Origin: Bacteroidales bacterium
GTDB lineage: Bacteria > Bacteroidota > Bacteroidia > Bacteroidales > UBA932
Length of the DNA: 42,510 bases
Direction of reading: 5' to 3'
Assembly: GCA_028704975.1 (NCBI GenBank)
Contig: JAQWEK010000004.1
Span: 1 to 42,510 of the forward strand
Shown: one piece after another, positions 31,985 through 41,604 of the stretch
Position numbering within the stretch: the first letter of the stretch is position 1
Layout of the letters: the number at the start of each line of letters is the position of its first letter
The notes under the pieces: model-generated
The model's input: only the letters and a program-made list of their open reading frames with translations
Database searches by the model: none
Told to the model about the DNA's origin: nothing
Made by a program: the position numbers and the translations under genes

Positions 31985-33886
31985 ATGATAGTTAAAATAG
32001 TTAACACATCTGCTTATCCAACACCTAAGTATGCAACCGGTCTTTCTGCAGGAATGGACTTAAATGCGAATATTGATAAACCGGTTATTATTAAATCACT
32101 GGGAAGGGCAATAATTTCAACGGGATTATTTATTGAGTTACCTCAGGGGTATGAAGCGCAAATAAGACCGCGTAGCGGACTGGCGGCAAAAAACGGTATT
32201 ACGGTTGCCAATGCTCCAGGAACAATTGATGCAGATTATCGTGGAGAGATAAAGGTAATTCTGGTAAATTTATCTAAGGAAACTTTTACCGTAAAGCCCG
32301 GAGAGAGAATAGCCCAAATGGTTATTGCAAAATACCAACAGATACAATGGAGTGTTGTTGACCATCTTACAGAGACACTTAGAGGAGAGGGAGGTTTTGG
32401 CTCAACGGGTCTTGGAGCCAAAGCGGCAACTGTTTCAGTTGCAAAAATTTCAAACGGACAGGGGAAGCCGGATATCTTCAAATTGTATATTTTGTATAAA
32501 AAGACAACTGGGCTTTGCACTGATACCAGGAAGATTACAAAAGGGTGTATGTTCTTTGCTTTAAAAGGAGATACTTTCAATGGTAATGAGTTTGTATTTA
32601 ATGCGTTAGATGCCGGTGCCGCGTACGCGGTTGCAGACGACGAGAAACTTGTTAAGGCTGCAAAAAAGAAATATCCTCAAAAAGTTATAATGGTAGACGA
32701 CGTGCTGCGCACTTTGCAATTGCTTGCAAGACACCACCGCCTGCAGTTTAAAATTCCGGTGATAGGTCTCACTGGGACTAACGGGAAGACTACAACAAAA
32801 GAGCTTATAACAACTACTCTTGCAACAAGATATAAGGTTGTTGCAACCGAGGGGAATTTTAACAATGATATAGGAGTCCCAATGACTTTGTTTAAAATAA
32901 ACAAAGATACTCGGGTTGCCGTAGTTGAGATGGGGGCCAGCCATCCTCATGATATAGATACTTTAGTTAACATTGTATGCCCAACATTTGGTTTGATAAC
33001 CAGCGTTGGAAAAGCTCATCTTCTTGGATTTGGTTCGTTTGAGGGTGTTAAAAAAGCAAAGGGGGAACTATATGACAACTTGCAGGAATACAAGAAGATA
33101 GCCTTTGTAAATATTGACAATCCAATTCTTAAGGAAATGGCGGAGCAGAGGCCCAACATGCAAATTGTTCCCTATGGTCTCAAAAGCAACTGTGCAAAAA
33201 TACTGAAGAATAAAGAGGGAGACCCGTTCCTTAAAATGGAACTTCCGGATTTATCAGGAAGTGCAAGGGGAGGAAAGATGATTAAGGTAACTACCCATCT
33301 TATAGGAGATTATAACAGCGATAATGTGCTCGCCGCTCTTTGTGTTGCTACTTATTTTGCCGTTCCAACATCCGCTGCGGTAAAAGCTATCGGGAGCTAT
33401 ATTCCATCTAATAACCGCTCTCAGATGACAAAAACAAAGCTGAATACTCTAATTAAAGACACCTATAACGCAAATCCGACAAGTATGAAAGCGTCACTGG
33501 AAAATTTTGATAATCTTGATTTTAAGAATAAGGTGCTTTTATTGGGGGATATGCTTGAGCTTGGTGATGATTCTGTAAAGGAACATAAAGTTGTTGTGGA
33601 ACAAGCTCTTCAGATGAAACCTATAAGAGTAATCTTTGTAGGTGAAGAATTTGGTAAGGCATATAAACAGCTTTATGAAAAAAGAGCGGATTGCATAAAA
33701 AATGTAAGCGGCGTTGGTTCAAAAAATGCCGGGATAAAATCCGTTGCGGGAAAGACTGTAGTAGAACTTTACAAAACTTCTGCAGAATACGCAGAAAAAC
33801 TTAAAAAACAGCCTCTTAAGGGATGTGCAATCTTAATAAAAGGTTCTCACGGAATAAAGCTGGAGACCTTGTTTGATTTACTTTAA
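31985..33886 (+). CDS. Dut-MurF fusion: dUTP diphosphatase joined to UDP-MurNAc-tripeptide-D-Ala-D-Ala ligase
   Basis: A 633-residue protein with two complete enzymes. Residues 1-142 are a trimeric-type dUTPase with all five motifs: [39 protein letters not shown] and [10 protein letters not shown] 20-residue Ala/Lys/Gln linker follows (143-162). Residues 163-633 are MurF: substrate domain with LCTDTRKI and [18 protein letters not shown] loop [11 protein letters not shown] (261-271), the central-domain [14 protein letters not shown], and the MurF-type YNANPTSM and LLGDMLELG. MurF adds D-Ala-D-Ala to UDP-MurNAc-tripeptide in the cytoplasm; dUTPase keeps dUTP low. No stop or ATG separates the halves; in-frame TTG codons at 32483 and 32492 are the nearest conceivable internal starts. 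Stops overlap with the convergent AraC gene. Confidence 0.93.
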   Translation: MIVKIVNTSAYPTPKYATGLSAGMDLNANIDKPVIIKSLGRAIISTGLFIELPQGYEAQIRPRSGLAAKNGITVANAPGTIDADYRGEIKVILVNLSKETFTVKPGERIAQMVIAKYQQIQWSVVDHLTETLRGEGGFGSTGLGAKAATVSVAKISNGQGKPDIFKLYILYKKTTGLCTDTRKITKGCMFFALKGDTFNGNEFVFNALDAGAAYAVADDEKLVKAAKKKYPQKVIMVDDVLRTLQLLARHHRLQFKIPVIGLTGTNGKTTTKELITTTLATRYKVVATEGNFNNDIGVPMTLFKINKDTRVAVVEMGASHPHDIDTLVNIVCPTFGLITSVGKAHLLGFGSFEGVKKAKGELYDNLQEYKKIAFVNIDNPILKEMAEQRPNMQIVPYGLKSNCAKILKNKEGDPFLKMELPDLSGSARGGKMIKVTTHLIGDYNSDNVLAALCVATYFAVPTSAAVKAIGSYIPSNNRSQMTKTKLNTLIKDTYNANPTSMKASLENFDNLDFKNKVLLLGDMLELGDDSVKEHKVVVEQALQMKPIRVIFVGEEFGKAYKQLYEKRADCIKNVSGVGSKNAGIKSVAGKTVVELYKTSAEYAEKLKKQPLKGCAILIKGSHGIKLETLFDLL

Positions 33887-34833
33887 TTCTCCTGCGTGTA
33901 CTTTTTGGGCGATATGCCGACATGCTTTTTAAAGAACTTCCCAAAAGAAGACTGGTCTGCAAAATGAAGTTTTTCGGCTATTTGCGGTATTGATGCGCCC
34001 GGCGTGCGCAGCATTGTTTTTGCTCTAATAATCAGATTGTTTGCAATCCAGTGTTTTGCGGTGTTATCTGTTTGTTCTTTTAGTATTAGGGATAGATATT
34101 GTACCGTGATGCATAGTTTATCTGCATAGAATTCGGGGTAGTGCTCTTCTTCTCCGTGTTGCGCAACCAGCTGTAAGAAATTTCTTGTAAGGGTATCTTT
34201 GCGGCTATCGTTTTTCAAGTTTTGTGTGTTGTTAAGGATTGATAAATAGTTGACTACCTGCATGGAAAAAATATAAAAGGCAGAGTGAAGAATTTCTCCA
34301 AGAAATATATTCTCTTTTTGCTGTATAAAATTATATATGCTGTCCGTACATCTTTTGATTGCTTCCATTTCTTTGTCATTCAGCATAAAACCGGCTTTAT
34401 TGCTTAGGTTCATAAAGTATCCCATTGGGATTGGGCGGCGCTCCATCATTGTGTCTTGCGCAAAATCTTTTGTCACCATTATAACATGATACCTGCAATT
34501 TGGTGATATAGAGGAGCTTGTAATTGTATTAAATGGCGATATAATTACAAGAGTATTTTTTTTGAACGAGTGATCTATGTAGTCTAGTGTAATTTTCATT
34601 TCTCCCTCCAGTATTAATATAAAACTCATGACGTTTAATTTTATAGGAGGAAAATTTTTCATTAAGTCTTTTATTGTTTTTTCATTGAATTGATTGCCTT
34701 CAATGATTAGCAGCTGATTTTTAAAACAAAACCCGCCTGCCTCTGCGGCAAAATTATCAAGATGCATTTCTACCCTTGTGGCGTTTTCTCCCGGGGCGTT
34801 TGTTGAAGTTGCTGCAAGCTGTTTAACGTCCAT
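33883..34833 (-). CDS. AraC-family transcriptional regulator
   Basis: A 316-residue regulator. An N-terminal cupin-like ligand or dimerisation domain (about 25-190) precedes a C-terminal AraC DNA-binding domain (about 215-316), with the second helix-turn-helix reading [31 protein letters not shown] (in part) and a final P-K-K-Y typical of the family. The inducer is unknown. The gene is divergent from the TetR-efflux operon, 189 bases apart, with duplicated palindromes in between, so it may be autoregulated and may control efflux. Its stop codon overlaps that of the convergent dut-murF. Confidence 0.9.
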   Translation of the reverse strand: MDVKQLAATSTNAPGENATRVEMHLDNFAAEAGGFCFKNQLLIIEGNQFNEKTIKDLMKNFPPIKLNVMSFILILEGEMKITLDYIDHSFKKNTLVIISPFNTITSSSISPNCRYHVIMVTKDFAQDTMMERRPIPMGYFMNLSNKAGFMLNDKEMEAIKRCTDSIYNFIQQKENIFLGEILHSAFYIFSMQVVNYLSILNNTQNLKNDSRKDTLTRNFLQLVAQHGEEEHYPEFYADKLCITVQYLSLILKEQTDNTAKHWIANNLIIRAKTMLRTPGASIPQIAEKLHFADQSSFGKFFKKHVGISPKKYTQEN

Positions 34834-34849
34834 AAATATCCATATTTAA

Positions 34850-34862
34850 TTTTGGAACAAAA
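34850..34862. repeat. Palindromic operator-like site TTTTGGAACAAAA, copy 1
   Basis: A perfect inverted repeat TTTTG-GAA-CAAAA, 16 bases upstream of the AraC-type gene and overlapping its candidate -7 element. An identical copy lies 62 bases away at 34912-34924. Confidence 0.5.
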
Positions 34863-34865
34863 GTA
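34858..34865 (-). promoter_or_regulatory. Candidate -7 element TACTTTTG for the AraC-family gene
   Basis: TAnnTTTG on the minus strand, overlapping the operator-like repeat at 34850-34862, so a protein bound there would cover the promoter. Confidence 0.45.
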
Positions 34866-34911
34866 TTAAAAATTTGTTGTAGCAACGGCCTTTTTTTATA
34901 ACACATTATAG

Positions 34912-34924
34912 TTTTGGAACAAAA
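34912..34924. repeat. Palindromic operator-like site TTTTGGAACAAAA, copy 2
   Basis: Identical 13-base palindrome, 62 bases from the first. It is in the middle of the gap between the AraC and TetR genes, about 100 bases before the tetR-type start. Confidence 0.5.
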
Positions 34925-35022
34925 ATGTACAAAATAGGACGGTATAAGTTTTCTGTAATGGTATAATCTTTGCGCTCCCAAAGTCCGTTTTATAGTTGAC
35001 AAGAAATGTTTGGGTATAGAAA

Positions 35023-35616
35023 ATGATTAGAAAAGAGCAGATAATGGAGACGGCTTTTGATGTTTTTACGCAGCGCGGCATCAAGGATGTTAGCATGGAT
35101 GACATTGTGCGAACTCTTAAGATATCCAAAAAAACTCTTTATGATTATTTTGCCAGTAAGGAGGACTTGGTTTTGCAAAGTTGCCATTTCAAACTTGACA
35201 AATTGAAAAATAAGCTGGATTATATTAGCGCATCTATGGATAATTCTTTAGAAGTTATGGTGTTTGGTGCTCTGGAAGGTTTTAAGTTTTTTCACGGTTC
35301 AAATGAAAATTTCAAAAAGGATGCCCTTGCCGATGTTGAACTGCAAAAATTATTTTCAAGTACAAAAGCGGAATTGGACAAGAGAGGAATTCTGGTAATT
35401 AATAGGGGATTAGAAGAGGGGATGATTGAGAAAGAGCAAAATTTTGATGTATTGGTTTCTTTGTTCCATCAGCAACTTTTGGAGGCAAAAGCGGAACATA
35501 AGATAGCGGGGACGCCGGAGAAAAATTGTTTTGACTTTATAACTACCGTATTAAAAGGTATTTGCACAGACAAAGGCAGAAAGGTAATAGATGGATTAAG
35601 AGCAAGGTATAATTAA
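35023..35616 (+). CDS. TetR-family transcriptional regulator of the efflux operon
   Basis: A 197-residue TetR protein. The N-terminal helix-turn-helix reads IMETAFDVFTQRGIKDVSMDDIVRTLKISKKTLYDYF in the usual place (residues 6-43, quoted in part); the rest is a helical ligand-binding domain without close similarity to a known sensor. It is the first gene ahead of tolC-hlyD-rnd, 108 bases upstream of tolC. By family analogy it represses the pump and is released by a pump substrate. A self-complementary GTCGCGAC just after the tolC -7 element is a possible target. Confidence 0.9.
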   Translation: MIRKEQIMETAFDVFTQRGIKDVSMDDIVRTLKISKKTLYDYFASKEDLVLQSCHFKLDKLKNKLDYISASMDNSLEVMVFGALEGFKFFHGSNENFKKDALADVELQKLFSSTKAELDKRGILVINRGLEEGMIEKEQNFDVLVSLFHQQLLEAKAEHKIAGTPEKNCFDFITTVLKGICTDKGRKVIDGLRARYN

Positions 35617-35622
35617 GAATAT

Positions 35623-35637
35623 TATTTTTGTCGCGAC
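35623..35637 (+). promoter_or_regulatory. Candidate -7 element TATTTTTG overlapping the palindrome GTCGCGAC
   Basis: TAnnTTTG at 35623-35630 overlaps by one base the perfect 8-base palindrome GTCGCGAC (35630-35637), a possible operator. It would give a leader of about 85 bases before tolC (35725). Confidence 0.4.
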
Positions 35638-35724
35638 AGTAACATTTAAATTGAACAGAACAAGATTACAATAGTAAACAAAGCCGGGCGGCAAATAAGT
35701 TAGATAGAAAAAAGCGGATATTAT

Positions 35725-37209
35725 ATGAAGAAGAAATTTTTGAAATTTATTGCAATAATAAGTGCGGCAATTGTTCTGCCTTGCGGAACTTCTGCTCAAA
35801 CTGCGGTTAATGCACAAGTTGCAACAAATGGGCAGGCGGCTGCAAATGATACGCTTGCACTGACATTGAATGAAGCCTTGCAAATAGCAAAAAGCCAGAG
35901 TTTTACAGTTAAGATTGCAGATAAAGAGGTCCAGAAGACCGGCTATGCAAAGAACGGCAGTTATTCCTCTTTGTTCCCACAGATTAATTTTAGCGGTGCC
36001 TACCAGCGTACTATTAAGAAGCAGGTGATGTATATGAAAATGGATACGGTTACAAGGTCTTTTGCCGTTGGTACGGCTAATGTTTACAACATGGGATTCT
36101 CTGCAAGCATGCCTCTTATTAATTTCTCGCTTTGGAAGAGTTTGGAAATTTCCGGAAAGAGTGTGGATCTTGCGGTTGAGCAGGCGCGTTCATCCAGACA
36201 AGACCTTATAGATCAGGTGCAACAGGCCTTCTATACTTGTTTGCTGGCATCTGATTCTTATGATGTCTATAGAGAAAATTATAACAATACTGTCCATAGT
36301 TATAGAGATGCAAAAGCAAAATATGAGAGCGGCAGAAGCGCAAAATATGATATGATACGTGCTGAGGTGACAATGCAAAATGCAGAGCCAAGCATGTATG
36401 ATGCCCAGAATAGCATGGTTCTGGCAATGTGGAAACTAAAGGCTCTCATTGGAATAGATTTGAATACAAATATTAAATGCATTGGAAAATTGTCTGATTA
36501 TAAAGATGCGCTGAGAGATGTTTCATTTGTGGCGGATACAACAATGCTGGATAGAAATTCTTCTTTAAAACAACTTGATATACAGAGTTATATATTGAGC
36601 AAAACATATAAGATGCAGCTTGCTCAGTATTATCCAACGTTGAGTGCCTCTCTTTCTTATTCATGGATTGCAATGGCAGAGGACTTTAAATTCAAGGATT
36701 ATAATTGGAATCCATATTCTGTCGGCGGATTGTCTTTAACCGTTCCAATTTTTAGCGGCGGCCAAAGATGGTATAATTTGAAGCAGACAAAGGTGCAGCA
36801 GGAAGAACTTGATTTGCAGAGAGAAAATACAAGAAGGAATCTTGTGGTTGCCGTTAAGCAATGCTTGAGCTCTTTGGAAACGGCTGTTAAACAATATAGT
36901 GCGGCCCAGGCCTCTATTGAGGGCGCCAAGACGGGATATGAAATTGCGCAGAAGAGATATGAAATCGGAAGCGGAACTTTACTTGAAATGAATGATGCGC
37001 AACTTGCTCTTCTGCAGGCCAAGTTAAATCTTAATCAATCTATATACACGTATCTTGTAGCAAAGTCTTCTCTTGATAAAGTGCTTGGTGTTAATGTGAA
37101 TGATGAAACCGAATATAATCCTCAGAAGAGGGAGCTTATCAAGAAATTACCCGCTGCTGAAATGGAACATTCAAAAGCGGCTGACAATTGGAGTGAAGGA
37201 AATAAATAG
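35725..37209 (+). CDS. TolC-family outer membrane efflux protein
   Basis: A 494-residue outer-membrane channel of the RND pump. A signal peptide ends near residue 25 (TSAQ). Two OEP repeats follow: alpha-helical hairpins with heptads (ALQIAKSQSFTVKIADKEVQ..., EQARSSRQDLIDQVQQAFY...) and short strands for the barrel. The conserved GAKTGYEIAQKRYEIGSGTLLEMNDAQLALLQAK stretch near the C-terminus is typical (quoted in part). It is the first structural gene behind tetR, followed 64 bases later by the adaptor. Confidence 0.93.
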   Translation: MKKKFLKFIAIISAAIVLPCGTSAQTAVNAQVATNGQAAANDTLALTLNEALQIAKSQSFTVKIADKEVQKTGYAKNGSYSSLFPQINFSGAYQRTIKKQVMYMKMDTVTRSFAVGTANVYNMGFSASMPLINFSLWKSLEISGKSVDLAVEQARSSRQDLIDQVQQAFYTCLLASDSYDVYRENYNNTVHSYRDAKAKYESGRSAKYDMIRAEVTMQNAEPSMYDAQNSMVLAMWKLKALIGIDLNTNIKCIGKLSDYKDALRDVSFVADTTMLDRNSSLKQLDIQSYILSKTYKMQLAQYYPTLSASLSYSWIAMAEDFKFKDYNWNPYSVGGLSLTVPIFSGGQRWYNLKQTKVQQEELDLQRENTRRNLVVAVKQCLSSLETAVKQYSAAQASIEGAKTGYEIAQKRYEIGSGTLLEMNDAQLALLQAKLNLNQSIYTYLVAKSSLDKVLGVNVNDETEYNPQKRELIKKLPAAEMEHSKAADNWSEGNK

Positions 37210-37273
37210 AGATAGGGGAGACGGTTACTGTTGGGATTAAAATAGGGAAAGAAAAATATAAAAAAATAAAAAT

Positions 37274-38359
37274 ATGCATACAAAAGATTACATGAAATTT
37301 TTTGCTGCCGTTGCAGTGTTTGGAGCTGTAATAACGGGAGCTTCTTCTTGCGGGCAGAGCAATAGGGATAAGGCTGCTGCACAAGCGGATTCTACTAAGG
37401 TACAGGATGTTACCGTTACAAAAATTTCCGCTCAGGATGTTGACCAGATAGAAACTTTTACCGGTACGGTAGAGGGTTACAATACAAATAATATATCTCC
37501 AAAAATGGCAGCTAGAATCCAGAGAATTTTTGTTGAGATTGGAGACCATGTTTCCCGCGGACAGAGGCTGGCTATTATGGATGCCTCTTCTCTTACACAG
37601 GCAAAACTTCAAATGCAAAATAATAAGCAGGAGTTTGAGCGTTCAAAACAACTTTATGAAGTTGGAGGTACCTCAAAATCAGATTATGATGCACGTAAAA
37701 TGGCTTATGATGTTTCTTTGTCTAACTATCAGAATTTGGCGGAGAATACATATTTGATTAGCCCGATTTCCGGTGTTGTTGTTGCTAGAAATTATGACCA
37801 GGGAGATATGTTTAATAGTGGAGGACAACCTTTGTTTACAGTTGATCAGATTCGTCCGGTGAAAATTAAGGTTAACGTTTCTGAGGAATTGTTTAATAGT
37901 ATTAAGAAGGGAATGAATGTAAATGTTCAGCTGGATGTGTTTGGTGATGAGGTGTTTAAAGGGAAGGTGCATCTGGCATATCCTTCTGTTGATGCAACAA
38001 GCAGAACATTTCCCGTAGAGGTTACTATTGAGAATCAGAATGAGAGAGTACGTCCTGGAATGTTTGCAAGGGTTACGTTCAATTATGGGAAGGAGCATCA
38101 CGTGGTGGTTCCGGATGTCTCAGTTGTTAAGCAAGTTGGAAGCGGTGACCGTTATGTTTATACGGTTGTTGACGGAAAAGTTGTTTACAGGAAAGTTACA
38201 CTTGGAAGACAGTTTGGGAAGATGTACGAGGTTAAGAGCGGACTTAATGATGGCGATGAGGTTATAGTTGAAGGACAGAGCGTTGTGAATAACGGGGAGA
38301 AGGTAAAAGCAAAAGAGGGGGAGCCTGCGGCTTTTACTCCGGATAAATTTGAAGAGTAG
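37274..38359 (+). CDS. RND efflux periplasmic adaptor (HlyD/MFP family) lipoprotein
   Basis: A 361-residue membrane fusion protein. The N-terminus carries a lipoprotein signal (GASSC) with ATG at 37274; ATG codon 7 (37292) would also fit the signal. The lipoyl-like halves KMAARIQRIFVEIGDHVSRGQRL and VSPISGVVV-type segment flank a short alpha-hairpin, then beta-barrel (PVKIKVNVSEELFNSI) and C-terminal domain (GDRYVYTVVDGKVVYRKVTLG). It joins the RND pump to TolC. It follows tolC and precedes the pump gene by 61 bases. Confidence 0.93.
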   Translation: MHTKDYMKFFAAVAVFGAVITGASSCGQSNRDKAAAQADSTKVQDVTVTKISAQDVDQIETFTGTVEGYNTNNISPKMAARIQRIFVEIGDHVSRGQRLAIMDASSLTQAKLQMQNNKQEFERSKQLYEVGGTSKSDYDARKMAYDVSLSNYQNLAENTYLISPISGVVVARNYDQGDMFNSGGQPLFTVDQIRPVKIKVNVSEELFNSIKKGMNVNVQLDVFGDEVFKGKVHLAYPSVDATSRTFPVEVTIENQNERVRPGMFARVTFNYGKEHHVVVPDVSVVKQVGSGDRYVYTVVDGKVVYRKVTLGRQFGKMYEVKSGLNDGDEVIVEGQSVVNNGEKVKAKEGEPAAFTPDKFEE

Positions 38360-38420
38360 CGTATTGCAAGCCGCAGCAATGATGACGGCATTTTAATTTT
38401 AATGAAAATAATTATTTAAT

Positions 38421-41400
38421 ATGAGTTTATATTCATCGGCGGTTAAGAATCCAATTTCTACCGCACTGATATTTGTGGCCATTGCAATATTGGGAATTTT
38501 TGCTTTCACAAAGCTGCCCATAGATTTGTATCCGCACATAGAGAGCAACTCCATCATGGTGATGACTTCTTATGCCGGTGCAAGTGCCTCAGATATAGAA
38601 AGTAATGTGACTAAGCCAATTGAGAATACTCTTAATAGCGTTAGTTATCTTAAGCATATAACTTCTCAGTCTAAAGAGAATATCTCTGTTGTAACATGTG
38701 AGTTTAAATACGGAAGAGATATTGATGTTGCAACAAATGATATCAGGGACAAACTGGAGATGGTGAAATCTTCCCTGCCGGATGCTGCGGGAAATCCTGT
38801 CATTTTTAAATTTTCATCTGATGATATTCCTATTATTATTCTTTCAGTTACTGCCGATGAGAGTATGCCCGGACTGTATAAACTGTTGGATGACAAGGTT
38901 GTAAATACATTGGCAAGAACTCCGGGCGTTGGTTCTGTATCTATCATGGGCGTGCCAAAGAGAGAGATAAAAGTTTACTGTGACCCTTACAAGCTTGATG
39001 CATACAATATTCCAATAGAATCTATCGCGAGCATTATAGGCACTGAAAATTTGAATATGCCTGCGGGTTCTATTGATATCGGCTCAAATAACTACTCTTT
39101 AAGAGTCCAGAAGGAATTTGGCTCTGCTCAAGAAATTGAGAATATTGTTGTTGGCAGCTATGGCGGCAGAACCGTTTATTTGAGGGATGTTGCAAAGGTT
39201 ATTGATGGAATGGAGGAGCGTTCTCAGGAGAGTTACATCAATGGAAAGAAGGGCGGTATGATTATTATCCAGAAGCAGACCGGAGCAAACTCTGTAGAAA
39301 TTGCAAGGCAGGTAGAGAAGATGCTTCCTCAAATAGAGAATACTCTTCCCTCTGATGTTAAGCTGGGTGAGATTGTAAATACTTCAGACAACATTGTGAG
39401 AACTATAGGGAGTTTAAAGGAGACAATTTTCATCACCTTGGTTTTGGTTATGCTGGTTGTGTTTGTCTTCTTGGGAAGGTGGAGAGCCACTTTGATTATT
39501 GTAACTACAATTCCCGTCTCTTTGCTGGCCTCCATGGCTTATTTGTTTGCAACAGGTAATACATTGAATATCATATCAATGAGTTCACTGTCAATTGCAA
39601 TCGGAATGGTGGTGGATGATGCGATAGTTGTGTTGGAGAACGTTACAACGCACATAGAACGGGGAAGTTCGCCAAAGCAGGCGGCAGTGGATGCTAGCAA
39701 TGAGTTCGCGCTTTCCGTTGTGGCTTCTACGCTTAGGGTACTTGCCGTGTTCTTGCCTTTGACCATGATTAGCGGATTAAGCGGAATTATGTTCAGACAG
39801 CTTGGGTGGATGGTCAGCATTATTATGGTGGTATCATTGTTATGCGCACTTGCTCTTACTCCAATGATGTGTTCTCAAATGTTGAGGCTAAAAAACAAAA
39901 AGACCAAAATGCATGAGGTTCTGTTCACTCCTATTGATAAGGGACTAAATGCTTTAAATAGGGGTTATGCAAAACTTTTGAACTGGGCTGTTCATCATAG
40001 AAGACAGGTGGTTTTCATAGCAACAGGAATTTTTGTCGGCGTACTTGGCATATGCGGTCCGTTTATGAAAAGTGAATTTTTTCCGCAGCAAGATAATGCA
40101 AGAATTTCCGTTAAGGTAGAATTACCCGTCGGGACAAGACAAGAAATAACAAGAGACTTTGCGTTAAAACTTCAGCAAAGATTTGCAAAGCTGGAGCCTG
40201 AAATTGAGAAAAGCTCTGTGTCTGAAGGTACCGCAGACAGCGATAACCTGTTTGCCTCATTGCAGAGCAACGGTTCAAATATTATAAACTTTAATATCCG
40301 TCTTTGCAGTGTTGAGAAGAGAAAGAGAGGATTGACGGAACTTTCCGATATTTTACGAAACGAACTTGCCTTATATCCGCAAATACGTAAATCACAGGTA
40401 ATTGCCGGAGGACAGCAAGGAGGAATGGGAGGACAGCAGGGTGTTGAGATTGATATTTACGGATATGATTTTGATGCTACGGACGCCGCTGCACAAGAAG
40501 TTGTAAAACAGTTCAAATCATTCAAGGGCGTTCAACAGGTTTTGATCAGCAGGGATGCATACACTCCGGAGTACAGGGTAAATCTTGACAGAGAGAAAGT
40601 TGCAATTAACGGTTTAAATACCGCTACTGTTTCACAATATTTGAGAAACAGAATCAACGGAGCTACCGCTTCTGAATTTAGAGAGGAGGGAGACGAGTAT
40701 GATATTAGAGTCAGGTATGCTCCTGAGTTCAGGCAATCTATAGAAGACATAGAGAACATTACGGTATACAATTCACAGGGCAAAGGAATAAAAATCAGAG
40801 AATTGGGGAAGGTAGAAGAAGCTATGACGCCCCCTACCATTGAGAGAAAGGACAGACAAAGATTTATTTCCGTTACTGCAGCGCTTCCAAAAGGAATGGC
40901 ATCCAGCGATTTGTTAAATGGTATTCAACAAAAATTGAATAAGGTGCATTTTCCTTCCGGGATATCTTGGCAGGTGGGCGGAACGTATGAGGATCAGAAA
41001 GATATGTACTCAGATTTGTTTACACTTTTGCTTCTGATTGTTTTACTGGTATTCATTGTAATGGCTGCGCAGTTTGAATCACTTACATATCCGTTTGTCA
41101 TAATGATGGCAATTCCGTTTGCATTTGTGGGGGTGGTGATAGGGCTCGTGCTCAGCGGCACTCCAATGAGTGTCATGGCCATGATTGGAGTAATCATGTT
41201 AATTGGTATTGTAGTTAAAAACGGTATTGTACTTGTGGACTACACTAACTTGCAGAGAGAGCGCGGAATGGGTATTACCCAGGCGGTTGTAACGGCAGGA
41301 CACTCCAGATTAAGACCCGTTCTTATGACAACATTAACAACAGTGCTTGGTATGATACCTCTTGCCATAGGAACCGGAGAGGGTTCAGAGATGTGGCGAG

Positions 41401-41597
41401 GCATGGGACTTACAGTAGCCTGGGGTCTAAGTGTTTCTACCGTAATTACCTTGGTATTAGTCCCGACAGTTTATGCAATATTTGCCGGTAACGGAATTAA
41501 ACACCAAAGGAAAAAGGATAAAAAACGTATTAAGGCATTAGAAATTGCCACGGCAGCGGTTACGGTTTCTGAAAAATCTTTGAAAATTAAAATTTGA
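38421..41597 (+). CDS. RND-family multidrug efflux transporter (AcrB-like)
   Basis: A 1058-residue proton-driven inner-membrane pump. Twelve membrane helices are arranged around two large periplasmic loops. The proton-relay aspartates in TM4 (GMVVDDAIVVLEN, Asp399 and Asp400, the equivalents of AcrB Asp407/408) are intact, and the Lys of TM10 occurs in GIVVKNGIVLVDY. The first helix, KNPISTALIFVAIAILG, is typical. The porter domain contains a Gly/Gln-rich loop (GGQQGGMGGQQG, about 660-675). Length is normal. Operon with tetR, tolC and hlyD; the substrate range is not predictable. Confidence 0.95.
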   Translation: MSLYSSAVKNPISTALIFVAIAILGIFAFTKLPIDLYPHIESNSIMVMTSYAGASASDIESNVTKPIENTLNSVSYLKHITSQSKENISVVTCEFKYGRDIDVATNDIRDKLEMVKSSLPDAAGNPVIFKFSSDDIPIIILSVTADESMPGLYKLLDDKVVNTLARTPGVGSVSIMGVPKREIKVYCDPYKLDAYNIPIESIASIIGTENLNMPAGSIDIGSNNYSLRVQKEFGSAQEIENIVVGSYGGRTVYLRDVAKVIDGMEERSQESYINGKKGGMIIIQKQTGANSVEIARQVEKMLPQIENTLPSDVKLGEIVNTSDNIVRTIGSLKETIFITLVLVMLVVFVFLGRWRATLIIVTTIPVSLLASMAYLFATGNTLNIISMSSLSIAIGMVVDDAIVVLENVTTHIERGSSPKQAAVDASNEFALSVVASTLRVLAVFLPLTMISGLSGIMFRQLGWMVSIIMVVSLLCALALTPMMCSQMLRLKNKKTKMHEVLFTPIDKGLNALNRGYAKLLNWAVHHRRQVVFIATGIFVGVLGICGPFMKSEFFPQQDNARISVKVELPVGTRQEITRDFALKLQQRFAKLEPEIEKSSVSEGTADSDNLFASLQSNGSNIINFNIRLCSVEKRKRGLTELSDILRNELALYPQIRKSQVIAGGQQGGMGGQQGVEIDIYGYDFDATDAAAQEVVKQFKSFKGVQQVLISRDAYTPEYRVNLDREKVAINGLNTATVSQYLRNRINGATASEFREEGDEYDIRVRYAPEFRQSIEDIENITVYNSQGKGIKIRELGKVEEAMTPPTIERKDRQRFISVTAALPKGMASSDLLNGIQQKLNKVHFPSGISWQVGGTYEDQKDMYSDLFTLLLLIVLLVFIVMAAQFESLTYPFVIMMAIPFAFVGVVIGLVLSGTPMSVMAMIGVIMLIGIVVKNGIVLVDYTNLQRERGMGITQAVVTAGHSRLRPVLMTTLTTVLGMIPLAIGTGEGSEMWRGMGLTVAWGLSVSTVITLVLVPTVYAIFAGNGIKHQRKKDKKRIKALEIATAAVTVSEKSLKIKI

Positions 41598-41604
41598 TAA
41601 TTAC

